From Chitinophaga pinensis (lineage in GTDB: Bacteria > Bacteroidota > Bacteroidia > NS11-12g > UBA955), in assembly GCA_945871905.1 (NCBI GenBank), contig CAMBXL010000011.1, forward strand, positions 1-64,000: a stretch of DNA of 64,000 nucleotides, written 5' to 3'. Below, piece after piece: positions 49,889 to 59,990 of the stretch. The position numbers and the translations under genes are program-made. The notes below the pieces were generated by a model. It saw only the letters and a program-made list of their open reading frames with translations, did not search any database and was not told where the DNA came from. Numbering within the stretch: the first letter of the stretch is position 1; each line of letters starts with the position of its first letter.

Positions 49889-52885
49889 CTATTTCTTTTT
49901 GGTTTTGTCTTTGTAATAAAGCACATTGCCTTTAACAGTTGCATTAATTTTCTTCATTTGAGTATTCAATGCACCAATAGTAGGTTCAGTTACTTTACTG
50001 CTAATTACGATTTTTGCAGCAGGGATAATAAGATCACCAATTTGAATGCTTGCCACAAAAGTATTGCTTGGCAATTTTGTTCCATCTGCTAATTTGATAG
50101 ATTCTCCGTCTTCAAAATCTTTTTTAGAAACCACTTTAGCATCAAGTAATTGTTTAAACATGTCTTCAGAAATTTCTATTTTTCTTCCTGTTGGATTAAA
50201 CAACCAATTTACATTTTCTTTATCGTTAACCATAGTTGGCACAAACAATGCACCTCCTTGAGAAATTAAACTAACTTGACTGTAGTCTGCCATAGAAGCG
50301 GTATCGGCATTTGCAGGAGTTGAAGTTGGCGCTGTACCTGTTCCACCTGCAGTACCAGTTCCTGTATTTCCTGTTCCTGGAATGGTGCTTTTGATTGGAC
50401 CATCTTTTAAGGCTTCCGTATTAACATTTTTGAAAGTAATTTCACCTTCTTCAGTATTTACAGTACCATTATTGGCTTTCAATGCATCATATCCAAAACT
50501 GTATGGATTGTTAATCGCTGCTATTTTCATAGTTACGTTTGTCATTGTATAACTTACATCTTTTGGACCAACTCTTAACGTATTTAATTTAACAGAAGCC
50601 GTTGGTTTAACACGTCCACCTGCTATATCAGCCATGGTTACACCAGTTAAATCAGTTTGTTTCACCACACCTTTAGCAATTAGATTTTTTAATTCTAAAA
50701 CACTGATTGTTAAATCAGCTCCTGGGACAACGATTGCTGTTCCTGTAGCTGCAATGTCATTTCCGGCAGCAGCTACAATGTATGCATCATTTTTCTTACC
50801 AAGTTTTACTATAATAGGTTTAACGTTGACATTGTTAGCATCTTTGCTATTTACAGCAGCCACACGTGGGTCAAAATTCACATCTAAGGTACGAATGGTG
50901 GTACGTCTATTTTCTTGGTGTTTATTTTCTGGGCAATCTACTTTTACTGCGCCTTCACATTTACAATCGTTTACCAATTGAGATTCTCCATAACCTTGCG
51001 CCACTAATCTGCGGGCATCAATTCCTTTTCTTACAAGGTATGCCACAGCACTGTCTGCTCTTCGTTGAGACAATCCCATATTGTAATCGTAAGATGAACG
51101 ACAATCCGTATGTGAACCCAACTCTAAACGAAGTTTAGGATATTTTACAAGGAGTGGTAATATTCTTTCATCTAATACTTTGGCAGCATCAGGACGAATT
51201 TCAGCACGGTCTAAGTCATAGAAAATTGGCACCACTTCTTCGATAATTTGTGAGTACAAGCAGAAATCTTGTTTAAGTGTAGAAGATATTTTTATTCCTC
51301 TTGTTGTTCTTTGAACCAATTCAGCATCGAAATAATACAATTCACGATTGGTACAAGACATTTCATAATTGGTTTTTTCTTTTAATCTCACTTTACCATA
51401 ATATCCGTTAGCATCTGTTTTTACTAAAATTTTAGTGGTGTCTTTGTCATTGGTAAATGTAATAACAGAATTTGCTAATGGTTTAGAATTATTGAATGTA
51501 GCAGGATTTGTTTTTGGCAAAACACATTCGTAAACATAACCTTCAATTTCTATAACCAGTGGCGTTACATTGAATTCATAAATATCAAAATTTCCTTTCC
51601 CTCCACAACGGTTTGAAGTAAAGAAACCGTGGTCAGGATTGTTATTATCGAAAGTCATTCCAAAATCGTCACCACCACTGTTAATAGGAGCTCTTAAATT
51701 TTCTGGTTCTGTCCATTCTGTACCCGAACCTTCACATTTAAACACATCTAAACCTCCCATACCCATGTGACCGTTTGAAGAGAAATAAACACTTTTGTCG
51801 TGTAAATTATAGTATGGGAACATTTCATCTGAAGGCGTATTTATCGTTTTTCCTAAGTTGAAAGGCTCGCCCCAATCTTTGGCACGTTGGTTATAAATAG
51901 CGCACCAAATATCGTACCCACCTTCACCACCATCTCGGTTAGAAGAGAAATACAAAGTTTTACCATCTTCACTGATAGCAGGGTGACCATAGTCAAAACT
52001 GTCATTGATACAGAAACTCAACATTTGTTCTTCACCCCATTCAGAACCGTTCATTTTGGCCATGTACAACTTACATGATGTTGATTTACCATCCGAACCA
52101 TTACACTGTGTGTAGTAAACAGTACTAAATTTTCTATCAAAAGAACTAGAACCATCGTTGTATTTGGTATTGATAGTTCCTAAAGCTAAAACCGGTTTTT
52201 CCCAAATCATACCTGCACCTCTTTTACCTTTCTTCCCTTTAACATACCACATATCGGAATAACTATTTCCTGTTAATCCGTATACTTTATTTTTAGCAAC
52301 ACCACCTACTCTATCAGTACTAAAATATAAAACATCATCTTTTTTACTTGCAACCATTGGACTGTAATCCATTCCTTTGGTATTTACAATTTTAAAATTT
52401 GAAACTTTAAAACGGCTTAATGGCGCTTCTTTCCTCCAATTTTCAGCACTGTCTATTCCTGCTACCTTTCTTAGAACTTTCTCGTCATTAGGCACTTCTT
52501 CTAAATATTTAGTAAACCATTCTCTGGCTTTTCTATTGGCATCAGGATTACATCCATCGCCAGAAACTTTCATACTTAAGGATCCTAATTGATACAGGGC
52601 TTCCGTATTTTTAGGTTCTTTCTTTAAAACTTTCTCATAAGCTTTGATTGCCTTCTCGTATTCATTTGCCATTCTGTAACAAAAAGCTGCTTCCATCCTA
52701 CCTCTTTGAGCTTCATCTTTGTCTTTGACATTTGGAGAAATTTGGGTGTATAAATCCCCTGCCAACTTATAATTCATCCTTTTTTTGGCTTCGTCTGCTT
52801 TTGACAAACTTGCCCCGCCACAACCCGACAATACAATTGAAAGTGCTACAATTGCTGAGCTGAATAATATAGTAATTTTTTTCAT
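49889..52885 (-). CDS. PorE-like OmpA-family lipoprotein: TPR + PD40 propeller + carboxypeptidase regulatory-like domain + OmpA + two extra C-terminal domains
   Basis: Lipobox VLSGCGG; TPR (AYEKVLKKEPKNTEALYQLG); PD40 (AISEDGKTLYFSSNRDGGEGGYDIW); OmpA (LRLELGSHTDCRSSYDYNMGLSQRRADSAVAYLVRKGI). Start revised to MKKITIL at 52885. Confidence 0.9.
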   Translation of the reverse strand: MKKITILFSSAIVALSIVLSGCGGASLSKADEAKKRMNYKLAGDLYTQISPNVKDKDEAQRGRMEAAFCYRMANEYEKAIKAYEKVLKKEPKNTEALYQLGSLSMKVSGDGCNPDANRKAREWFTKYLEEVPNDEKVLRKVAGIDSAENWRKEAPLSRFKVSNFKIVNTKGMDYSPMVASKKDDVLYFSTDRVGGVAKNKVYGLTGNSYSDMWYVKGKKGKRGAGMIWEKPVLALGTINTKYNDGSSSFDRKFSTVYYTQCNGSDGKSTSCKLYMAKMNGSEWGEEQMLSFCINDSFDYGHPAISEDGKTLYFSSNRDGGEGGYDIWCAIYNQRAKDWGEPFNLGKTINTPSDEMFPYYNLHDKSVYFSSNGHMGMGGLDVFKCEGSGTEWTEPENLRAPINSGGDDFGMTFDNNNPDHGFFTSNRCGGKGNFDIYEFNVTPLVIEIEGYVYECVLPKTNPATFNNSKPLANSVITFTNDKDTTKILVKTDANGYYGKVRLKEKTNYEMSCTNRELYYFDAELVQRTTRGIKISSTLKQDFCLYSQIIEEVVPIFYDLDRAEIRPDAAKVLDERILPLLVKYPKLRLELGSHTDCRSSYDYNMGLSQRRADSAVAYLVRKGIDARRLVAQGYGESQLVNDCKCEGAVKVDCPENKHQENRRTTIRTLDVNFDPRVAAVNSKDANNVNVKPIIVKLGKKNDAYIVAAAGNDIAATGTAIVVPGADLTISVLELKNLIAKGVVKQTDLTGVTMADIAGGRVKPTASVKLNTLRVGPKDVSYTMTNVTMKIAAINNPYSFGYDALKANNGTVNTEEGEITFKNVNTEALKDGPIKSTIPGTGNTGTGTAGGTGTAPTSTPANADTASMADYSQVSLISQGGALFVPTMVNDKENVNWLFNPTGRKIEISEDMFKQLLDAKVVSKKDFEDGESIKLADGTKLPSNTFVASIQIGDLIIPAAKIVISSKVTEPTIGALNTQMKKINATVKGNVLYYKDKTKKK

Positions 52886-53022
52886 GCGTTGATTAATGGT
52901 ACTAACTGGTTTATCTACAATCCACAAACCTATATAAAAATTTATACTTTACAAAATTATTTTCAAGTTAAACGTCTGATAACTAAAAAATATTGTATTT
53001 CAAGGGCAAAAGAATATGCAAT

Positions 53023-53832
53023 CTAGTGTTTTTGTTGATGTTTGTCAACTGCTTTTCTTACACTACCATTTTCTAAAAGCAACTTTTTGGCAGTGTCATA
53101 ATCCAATTGCGTTTCTGAAATAACCATTTTGGTGCCCCTGTCTATAAGTTTTTCATTACTCAATTGCATGTCAACCATTTTGCTCCCCTTTACCTTCCCT
53201 AACAAAATCATGGAGGCTGTACTGAGCATGTTTAAGAGCATTTTTTGAGCAGTCCCAGACTTCATTCTTGTACTTCCTGTAACCACTTCGGGACCAACTT
53301 CAACTTCTATCGGAAAATCACATGATTGACCTATCACGGATGATTTATTGCAAGTAATACAACCTGTAGGAATACCCAACTCCTTGCAGGCTAGCAAACC
53401 TCCTAAAACATATGGGGTCCGACCTGAAGCTGAAATCCCAACCACAATGTCTTTTGAATTGATGTTGTATGTTTGTAAATCAATGATTGCTTGTTGGGTA
53501 TCATCCTCAGCAAATTCAACAGCTTTTCTGATGGCTCCATCACCCCCTGCAATAATGCCTGTAACCAAATCGAAGGGAACGCCATAAGTGGGAGGACATT
53601 CACTGGCATCCAATATCCCTAACCTTCCACTGGTACCTGCGCCTATGTAAAACAAACGACCGCCTGAGCGAAGTTGTGATACAATTTTGTCCACTAAAGA
53701 ACTTATGGCTTTGGTTTCATTTTGTACCGCTAAAGCCACTTTTTGGTCTTCAGTATTAATAACATTGATAATGTCCTCTGTATTTAAATCAGATAAATTG
53801 GGATATAAAGAGTCTTTTTCTGTGGTATGCAT
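53023..53832 (-). CDS. murQ: N-acetylmuramic acid 6-phosphate etherase
   Basis: GGRLFYIGAGTSGRLGILDASECPPTYGV, ISASGRTPYVLGGL, GPEVVTGSTRMKSGTAQKM. Confidence 0.96.
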   Translation of the reverse strand: MHTTEKDSLYPNLSDLNTEDIINVINTEDQKVALAVQNETKAISSLVDKIVSQLRSGGRLFYIGAGTSGRLGILDASECPPTYGVPFDLVTGIIAGGDGAIRKAVEFAEDDTQQAIIDLQTYNINSKDIVVGISASGRTPYVLGGLLACKELGIPTGCITCNKSSVIGQSCDFPIEVEVGPEVVTGSTRMKSGTAQKMLLNMLSTASMILLGKVKGSKMVDMQLSNEKLIDRGTKMVISETQLDYDTAKKLLLENGSVRKAVDKHQQKH

Positions 53833-54347
53833 TAGTTATTTTGAATGGTAATACGTTTTACAAACATAAACCTTTCTCTGTAATAAAGTTCTTCAGAATT
53901 TGAAATGATAACACCTGCTTGAACTGAGGCGTGAATGAAAAATATTTGTTCTCCTTCTACATGAGAAATTATTCCAACATGGCCAACGGTTTCGCTGTTT
54001 TTTTGTCGACCATTAAAAAAAATTAAATCGCCACGCATGGCATTTTTGGGACTAACGAACTTGCCCAACTTACCTTGACAATCGGAACAATGTGGCAATT
54101 CGACCCCAAAATGGCTGAATACATGGCGAACTAATCCGCTACAATCAAAACATTTTGGGGTTTTACTGCCGTAACAATAAGGTTTGTCTATGTATTGCTT
54201 AGCAAAGCAAAACAAGGAATCACAAACCATGGAATCATTTTTAGTTTGAATTTTAAAAACAGCACTTTGCTGATTGCCCTTGGATTTAAAACTCCAAATA
54301 GACAAACAGATTATTAAATACAGCGCATGTTTTGCAATTCTTGTCAA
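53832..54347 (-). CDS. NlpC/P60-family peptidase
   Basis: KTPKCFDCSGLVRHVFSHFGVELPHCS, MRGDLIFFNGR, GHVGIISH. Confidence 0.92.
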   Translation of the reverse strand: MTRIAKHALYLIICLSIWSFKSKGNQQSAVFKIQTKNDSMVCDSLFCFAKQYIDKPYCYGSKTPKCFDCSGLVRHVFSHFGVELPHCSDCQGKLGKFVSPKNAMRGDLIFFNGRQKNSETVGHVGIISHVEGEQIFFIHASVQAGVIISNSEELYYRERFMFVKRITIQNN

Positions 54348-54362
54348 ATGATTTTTTTAAAA

Positions 54363-55679
54363 TTAATATCTGTAAGAATCTTTTTTGAAAGGTCCTTTTA
54401 CAGCTACACCAATATAATCGGCTTGCTCTTGCTCCAATGTTTCCAACTTAGCACCAATGTGAGCCAAGTGTAACATTGCTACTTTTTCATCTAAATGTTT
54501 AGGTAACACATAAACTTCATTTTTGTAGTTAGCACTGTTAAGCCATAATTCTATTTGAGCCAATGTTTGGTTACTGAATGAGTTACTCATTACAAATGAA
54601 GGGTGTCCCATTGCACAACCTAAATTCACTAATCTTCCTTCGGCCAATACAATCACTTCTTTACCGTCTATATCATAAACATCAACTTGTGGTTTGATGC
54701 TGTATTTAGTAGAACCATAGTTTTGGTTCAACCAATTCATGTCTATTTCATTGTCAAAGTGACCGATATTACAAACAATAGATTTGTCTCTCATCGCTTT
54801 AAAGTGTCTGTCTTTGATAATATTAACGTTACCTGTTGCAGTTACGAAAATATTAGCACGGTTAACGGCTTCATTCATAGGCACTACTTCGAAACCATCC
54901 ATTGCTGCTTGCAATGCACAGATTGGATCGATTTCTGTAACCAATACACGACATCCAGCACCTCTCAAAGATTCAGCAGAACCTTTTCCTACGTCACCAT
55001 AACCAGCAACTACGGCTACTTTACCAGCCATCATAATATCAGTTGCTCTTCTGATTGCATCTACTAAAGATTCTTTGCAACCATATTTATTGTCAAATTT
55101 AGATTTAGTAACACTGTCGTTCACATTGATAGCAGGCATTACTAAAGTGCCATTTTTCATTCTTTCGTATAAACGGTGAACACCTGTAGTGGTTTCTTCG
55201 CTTAATCCTTTGATGCCCGCAGACAATTCAGGATAGTTATCAAACACCATATTGGTTAAGTCACCACCATCGTCCAAAATCATGTTTAAAGGTTGTTTGT
55301 CTTCACCAAAAAACAAAGTTTGTTCGATACACCAATCAAACTCTTCGGCTGTCATGCCTTTCCAAGCATAGACAGGAATACCTGCAGCAGCAATAGCCGC
55401 AGCAGCGTGGTCTTGAGTTGAGAAAATATTACATGAAGACCAAGTAACTTCTGCACCCAAAGCGGTTAATGTTTCTATTAATACAGCAGTTTGAATGGTC
55501 ATGTGCAAACAACCTGCAACACGAGCACCTTTCAGTGGTTTGCTTTCACCAAACTCAGCGCGCAACGCCATCAATCCTGGCATTTCAGCTTCTGCTAATT
55601 TAATTTCTTTTCTTCCCCATTCTGCTAATGAGATGTCCTTTACTTTATAAGGAATGTAAGTACTTGTTTCTGTTGACAT
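54363..55679 (-). CDS. ahcY: Adenosylhomocysteinase
   Basis: [75 protein letters not shown]. Confidence 0.97.
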   Translation of the reverse strand: MSTETSTYIPYKVKDISLAEWGRKEIKLAEAEMPGLMALRAEFGESKPLKGARVAGCLHMTIQTAVLIETLTALGAEVTWSSCNIFSTQDHAAAAIAAAGIPVYAWKGMTAEEFDWCIEQTLFFGEDKQPLNMILDDGGDLTNMVFDNYPELSAGIKGLSEETTTGVHRLYERMKNGTLVMPAINVNDSVTKSKFDNKYGCKESLVDAIRRATDIMMAGKVAVVAGYGDVGKGSAESLRGAGCRVLVTEIDPICALQAAMDGFEVVPMNEAVNRANIFVTATGNVNIIKDRHFKAMRDKSIVCNIGHFDNEIDMNWLNQNYGSTKYSIKPQVDVYDIDGKEVIVLAEGRLVNLGCAMGHPSFVMSNSFSNQTLAQIELWLNSANYKNEVYVLPKHLDEKVAMLHLAHIGAKLETLEQEQADYIGVAVKGPFKKDSYRY

Positions 55680-55876
55680 TATTAATTATTGATAAATTGA
55701 ATTGAATTGCAAAGGTAATAAAAATTTATAAATTATAAATTACTTGTGTGTTAATAAGACAATTGAAAGGGAAAATTGTTTGGGGATTTGTGATTTGTGA
55801 TTGTATTATTGAATACACTCATAGCTGAACCATAAAAAACGAAAACAAACTAAGAATAGATTAGTGTAAATTTAAA

Positions 55877-55898
55877 TTGTTGGTGATAACACCAACAA
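55877..55898. repeat. Perfect 9-bp hairpin in intergenic region
   Basis: TTGTTGGTG-ATAA-CACCAACAA. Confidence 0.8.
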
Positions 55899-55967
55899 TG
55901 GCTTTAGCTTAGTAAAACAGTGTAGTTCAGTGCTAAACATAAAATTTTTATCTTTTTCAATCTCTCA

Positions 55968-56900
55968 TTACTCATAAATCTTAACAACCTCTTCCCCATT
56001 CACACTCAAACTTGCTCTGTACATGCCTTCACTGTTGAAGGGCATTTCGATGTTTCCGTGGGCATCTATGGCAACCAATCCGCCTTCGCCTTCTATTTTT
56101 ACGAGTTTGTCCATTACCACAATTTCACACGCTTGTTTTAAGGTCAATCCTTTGTATGCCATCAAACAACTAATATCACAAGCCACTACACTTCTGATAA
56201 ACAGTTCACCATGTCCTGTGCAACTGATGGCACATGTTTCATTATTGGCATACGTTCCTGCTCCGATAATGGGCGAATCGCCTACTCTGCCAAATTTTTT
56301 ATTAGTCATGCCACCGGTACTAGTTGCCGCGGCAATATTACCATCTTTGTCCAACGCTACAGCACCCACAGTGCCCATTTTGTTTTCCGATTTAGCGGTA
56401 TGGTCTAGCTGATAGTTTTCTGTACCTTTAATGTCCAACCATTGTTGGTAGCGATGTTCGGTATGAAAATAAGCGTTGTCTGCAAATTCAATGTTTACGG
56501 TTTTGGCAAACGCCTCTGCACCATCGCCAGCCATCATCACATGGGGCGATTTTGTCATTACGGCATGTGCTAGCAAAACTGGATTTTTGATGTTTTTTAC
56601 ACCACATACAGCACCTGCTTTCAAGAACTGACCATCCATAATGGCGGCATCCATTTCATGTTGACCCAAATGATTAAACACTCCGCCCTTACCTGCATTA
56701 AACAAGGGATTATTCTCTAACTCAACCACAGCAGCCAAAACCGCTTCTGTGGCAGTACCTCCACTTTTCAAAACCTTATTACCTGCCTCCAAAGCCGCTT
56801 TGAGACCCGAGCGATAATCGATTTCGAGTTGTGGCGTTAATAAATGTGGCGCTATGGTACCCGCACCCCCGTGTATAGCTATGGCTGTTTTTTGATTCAT
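55968..56900 (-). CDS. iaaA: Isoaspartyl peptidase / L-asparaginase (Ntn hydrolase)
   Basis: AIHGGAGTI, NAGKGGVFNHLGQHEMDAAIMDG, catalytic GTVGAVALDKDGNIAAATSTGGMTNK. Confidence 0.93.
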   Translation of the reverse strand: MNQKTAIAIHGGAGTIAPHLLTPQLEIDYRSGLKAALEAGNKVLKSGGTATEAVLAAVVELENNPLFNAGKGGVFNHLGQHEMDAAIMDGQFLKAGAVCGVKNIKNPVLLAHAVMTKSPHVMMAGDGAEAFAKTVNIEFADNAYFHTEHRYQQWLDIKGTENYQLDHTAKSENKMGTVGAVALDKDGNIAAATSTGGMTNKKFGRVGDSPIIGAGTYANNETCAISCTGHGELFIRSVVACDISCLMAYKGLTLKQACEIVVMDKLVKIEGEGGLVAIDAHGNIEMPFNSEGMYRASLSVNGEEVVKIYE

Positions 56901-57013
56901 AATAATAGGGATTACAAAATTAGTTTAAAATTTCTTCATTCTTAGTTATTCCGTTTTCGTTATTTCCTACTTCCTCTCACCTAACCCTTCCTCCCCTAGG
57001 CTGAGCCTAAACA

Positions 57014-57076
57014 TGGCAAATCCCTATTTCCTAATCCCTATTTCCTAATTCCTAATCCCTCATTCCTAACCCCAAT
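57014..57076. repeat. Degenerate CCTAATCCCTATTT tract
   Basis: AATCCCTATTTCCTAATCCCTATTTCCTAATTCCTAATCCCTCATTCCTAACCCC. Confidence 0.75.
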
Positions 57077-57134
57077 TTTTCCTTTTGTTAGATTGCTGCT
57101 TATTTATTAAGTTTGCAAACATTAACAAAAAAAT

Positions 57135-58361
57135 ATGGCTGTAGCGATAAAAATGCCCAAAATGAGTGATACCATGACTGAGGGCGTAGTTAGAAAATGG
57201 AACTATAAAGTAGGTGATACCATTAAAAGTGGTGATGTTTTAGCAGAAGTGGAAACAGACAAAGCCACTATGGACTTAGAAAATTACGAAAAAGGAACCA
57301 TCCTTCACTTTGCAGTTGGGGAAGGTGATGCTGCACCTGTTGATGGCGTTATCGCTATTGTGGGTAAAGCAGGAGAAGATTTCTCTGCCTTATTAATTTC
57401 AGGCGCTTCAGCTGCCCCTGCCGCTCCTGTTGCTGAAACTGTTAAAGTTGAAACCACCACTAGCAATCCAATTGTTGCAAGTGCACCAGTTCAAGCAAGT
57501 GCAAGCGACAACCGATTAAAAGTATCTCCATTAGCCAAAAAATTAGCGGCTGAAAAAGGGGTTGACTTGTCGAGCGTTGCTGGTTCAGGCGAAAATGGCA
57601 GAATCATTAAAAGTGACATCGAAAACCTTTCTGTGTCTGCTGCTAGTTCTTCTACAAAAACGGCAACTTTGTTTGGACAAGAAAGCTATGAGGAAATCAA
57701 TGTGTCTCAAATGCGTAAAACCATTGCGGCTCGTTTGGCTGAAAGCAAATTTACAGCACCACATTTCTATTTAACGATGGAAATAAACATGGACAAAGCT
57801 TTGAATGCTCGTGCTGCTATAAATGCAAGTGGAGATGTTAAAGTATCTGTTAATGATATGATTGTTAAAGCTTGTTCAATTGCTTTGGGCAAACATCCTT
57901 GGGTGAATGCCAGTTGGTTAGGCACAAAAATTAGATTGAATCACCATATTAACATTGGGGTTGCCATGGCTGTTGAAGATGGTTTATTGGTACCTGTTGT
58001 TAAATTTGCTAATCAAAAATCATTGTCTGCTATCAGTAGCGAAGTGAAAGAATTTAGTATAAAAGCGAAAGATAAAAAATTACAACCTGCAGATTGGAGT
58101 GGTAACACATTCACTATTTCAAACTTAGGAATGTTTGGCATCGAAGAATTTACTGCCATTATCAATCCACCTGATGCTTGTATTTTAGCGGTTGGGGGAG
58201 TAAAAGAAACGGTTGGTATTGTAAACGGTGAAATAGCCAAAACAAACGTAATGAAAGTAACCCTGAGCTGCGACCACAGAGTGGTTGACGGTGTTGTAGG
58301 TTCTAAATTCTTAAACACCCTGAAAGATTTATTGGAAGAACCAGTGAAGATGTTGGTTTAG
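57135..58361 (+). CDS. pdhC: Pyruvate dehydrogenase E2 (dihydrolipoamide acetyltransferase)
   Basis: Lipoyl domain (EVETDKATMDLENY), E3-binding (VSPLAKKLAAEKGVDLSSVAGSGENGRIIKSDIE), catalytic SCDHRVVDGVVGSKFL. Confidence 0.94.
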   Translation: MAVAIKMPKMSDTMTEGVVRKWNYKVGDTIKSGDVLAEVETDKATMDLENYEKGTILHFAVGEGDAAPVDGVIAIVGKAGEDFSALLISGASAAPAAPVAETVKVETTTSNPIVASAPVQASASDNRLKVSPLAKKLAAEKGVDLSSVAGSGENGRIIKSDIENLSVSAASSSTKTATLFGQESYEEINVSQMRKTIAARLAESKFTAPHFYLTMEINMDKALNARAAINASGDVKVSVNDMIVKACSIALGKHPWVNASWLGTKIRLNHHINIGVAMAVEDGLLVPVVKFANQKSLSAISSEVKEFSIKAKDKKLQPADWSGNTFTISNLGMFGIEEFTAIINPPDACILAVGGVKETVGIVNGEIAKTNVMKVTLSCDHRVVDGVVGSKFLNTLKDLLEEPVKMLV

Positions 58362-58400
58362 GAGTTAGGATTTAGGGATTATTAGTTAAGGGTTATTGGT
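58362..58400. repeat. Inverted-orientation counterpart of the CCTAATCCCTA tract
   Basis: GGAGTTAGGATTTAGGGATTATTAGTTAAGGG; reverse complement resembles the 57014-57076 tract. Confidence 0.6.
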
Positions 58401-58526
58401 TAATTAGTTTCTGATTCAACAAATTAATATTAAAAAGTTAACAATCATCTTTCTTTTTGGCTCAGATGAGAAATAGAGATAATTCCGAAGGGTCGGAAGG
58501 TGAGGCGAAAAGACGAAATTTTAAAT

Positions 58527-59810
58527 ATGAAAACAAAATTCATAGATGAGCTGAGATGGAGAGGAATGCTCCAAGACATAATGCCTGAAACGGAAGCTTT
58601 ATTAAATAGCAAACAAGTTACAGGTTATATTGGGTTCGACCCCACTGCCGATTCTTTAGGTGTGGGCAATTTGGTGCAAATAATGACTTTGATGCACTTT
58701 CAAAGATGTGGGCACAAGCCTATGGCATTAGTAGGTGGCGCAACGGGTATGGTGGGCGACCCTAGTGGAAAAAGCGATGAACGCAACCTATTGAGTGAAG
58801 ATATTTTGCAACACAACTTGGCATGTCAAAAAGCACAATTAGAAAAATTCTTAGATTTTAACTGTGGCGACAACAGTGCAGTAATCGTTAATAATTACGA
58901 TTGGTTCAAAGAATTTAGTTTTTTGGATTTTATCAGAGAAGTTGGCAAACACATTACCGTTAATTACATGATGGCGAAAGACAGTGTTAAAAAACGCTTG
59001 GAAACCGGTATGTCTTTCACTGAGTTTAGTTACCAATTGGTGCAAGGGTATGATTTTTACCATTTATGGAAGAACAATGGCGTGATGCTACAAATGGGCG
59101 GTAGCGACCAATGGGGAAATATTGTTACAGGTACTGAATTAATAAGAAGAATGGCTGGTGGTGAAGCTTATGCACTCACTACTCCATTGATTAAAAAAGC
59201 AGACGGCACCAAGTTTGGCAAGTCAGAAAAGGGGAATATTTGGCTCGACGCGAACAGAACCTCCCCTTATCAGTTTTACCAATTTTGGTTGAATGCAGCC
59301 GATGAAGATGTGGTAAATTACATCCGTATTTTCAGTTTGAAAGGCAAAGAAGAGATTGAAGCATTAGAGAAAGAACATTTTATCAATCCGGGTGCTAGAT
59401 TATTACAAAAAACCTTAGCAGAAGAAATTACTATCAGAGTTCACTCTAAAGAGGCATACGACAAAGCAGTAAGAGCCTCAGAGATTTTATTTGGGAAAGG
59501 TACAGCTGAGGAATTAGCTACCATTGATGAAGCTACTTTGTTGAGTGCAATGGAAGGTGTTAAACAAGCGGTGGTCTCCCTTTCAGAAATTGAAAACGGC
59601 ATCCCAATCATTGATTTTTTGAGCGAAAAAACAGGACTTTTGCCAAGTAAATCAGAGGCTAAAAAAATGATTTTAGGCAACGGTATTAGCATCAATAAAG
59701 AAAAAAATGCGGACATCAATGCCACTATATCTCAAAAAGATTTAATAAACAACCGCTATATCTTGGCTCAAAAAGGCAAAAAGGACTACTGTTTGGTAAT
59801 AGTTGAGTAG
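58527..59810 (+). CDS. tyrS: Tyrosyl-tRNA synthetase
   Basis: [86 protein letters not shown]; start revised to 58527. Confidence 0.96.
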   Translation: MKTKFIDELRWRGMLQDIMPETEALLNSKQVTGYIGFDPTADSLGVGNLVQIMTLMHFQRCGHKPMALVGGATGMVGDPSGKSDERNLLSEDILQHNLACQKAQLEKFLDFNCGDNSAVIVNNYDWFKEFSFLDFIREVGKHITVNYMMAKDSVKKRLETGMSFTEFSYQLVQGYDFYHLWKNNGVMLQMGGSDQWGNIVTGTELIRRMAGGEAYALTTPLIKKADGTKFGKSEKGNIWLDANRTSPYQFYQFWLNAADEDVVNYIRIFSLKGKEEIEALEKEHFINPGARLLQKTLAEEITIRVHSKEAYDKAVRASEILFGKGTAEELATIDEATLLSAMEGVKQAVVSLSEIENGIPIIDFLSEKTGLLPSKSEAKKMILGNGISINKEKNADINATISQKDLINNRYILAQKGKKDYCLVIVE

Positions 59811-59866
59811 TTGTTTAGTTGTTTAGTTGTTTTGTTGTTTTGTTGTTTTGTTGTTTTGTTGTTTCA
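59811..59866. repeat. 8-bp tandem repeat TTGTTTAG/TTGTTTTG x about 7
   Basis: (TTGTTTAG)2(TTGTTTTG)4TTGTTTCA directly after the tyrS stop. Confidence 0.9.
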
Positions 59867-59990
59867 CGCCGTGCAGCGTGATTGTTGAATTATCCTTTTG
59901 TCATCCTGAGTTATTCAGCTATGCTGAATAGTACCGAAGGTGTCACCCACTAGGCTGAGCCTTGTCACGTGAGGAGGCTCTCGAAGGGTG
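59861..59990. repeat. Intergenic modular hairpin repeat, copy 2 (modules A-C-B')
   Basis: A 59861-59886 identical to 24552-24577; C 59901-59942; B' CACCC...GGCTCTCGAAGGGTG 59944-59990. Confidence 0.85.

Noticed and set aside
54687-55067. 126-aa plus-strand ORF inside ahcY
   Set aside because: Antisense to conserved NAD-binding region; no recognisable fold.
56023-56412. 129-aa plus-strand ORF inside the asparaginase gene
   Set aside because: Antisense to the conserved catalytic region.
58441-58527. T-box-like leader before tyrS (TTCCGA-AGGG-TCGGAA hairpin)
   Set aside because: No T-box consensus sequence or terminator; a short hairpin only, and T-boxes are not expected in Bacteroidota.
59811-59990. 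CRISPR-like array
   Set aside because: The repeats are 8-bp tandem units and heterogeneous hairpins, without regularly spaced unique spacers or cas genes.
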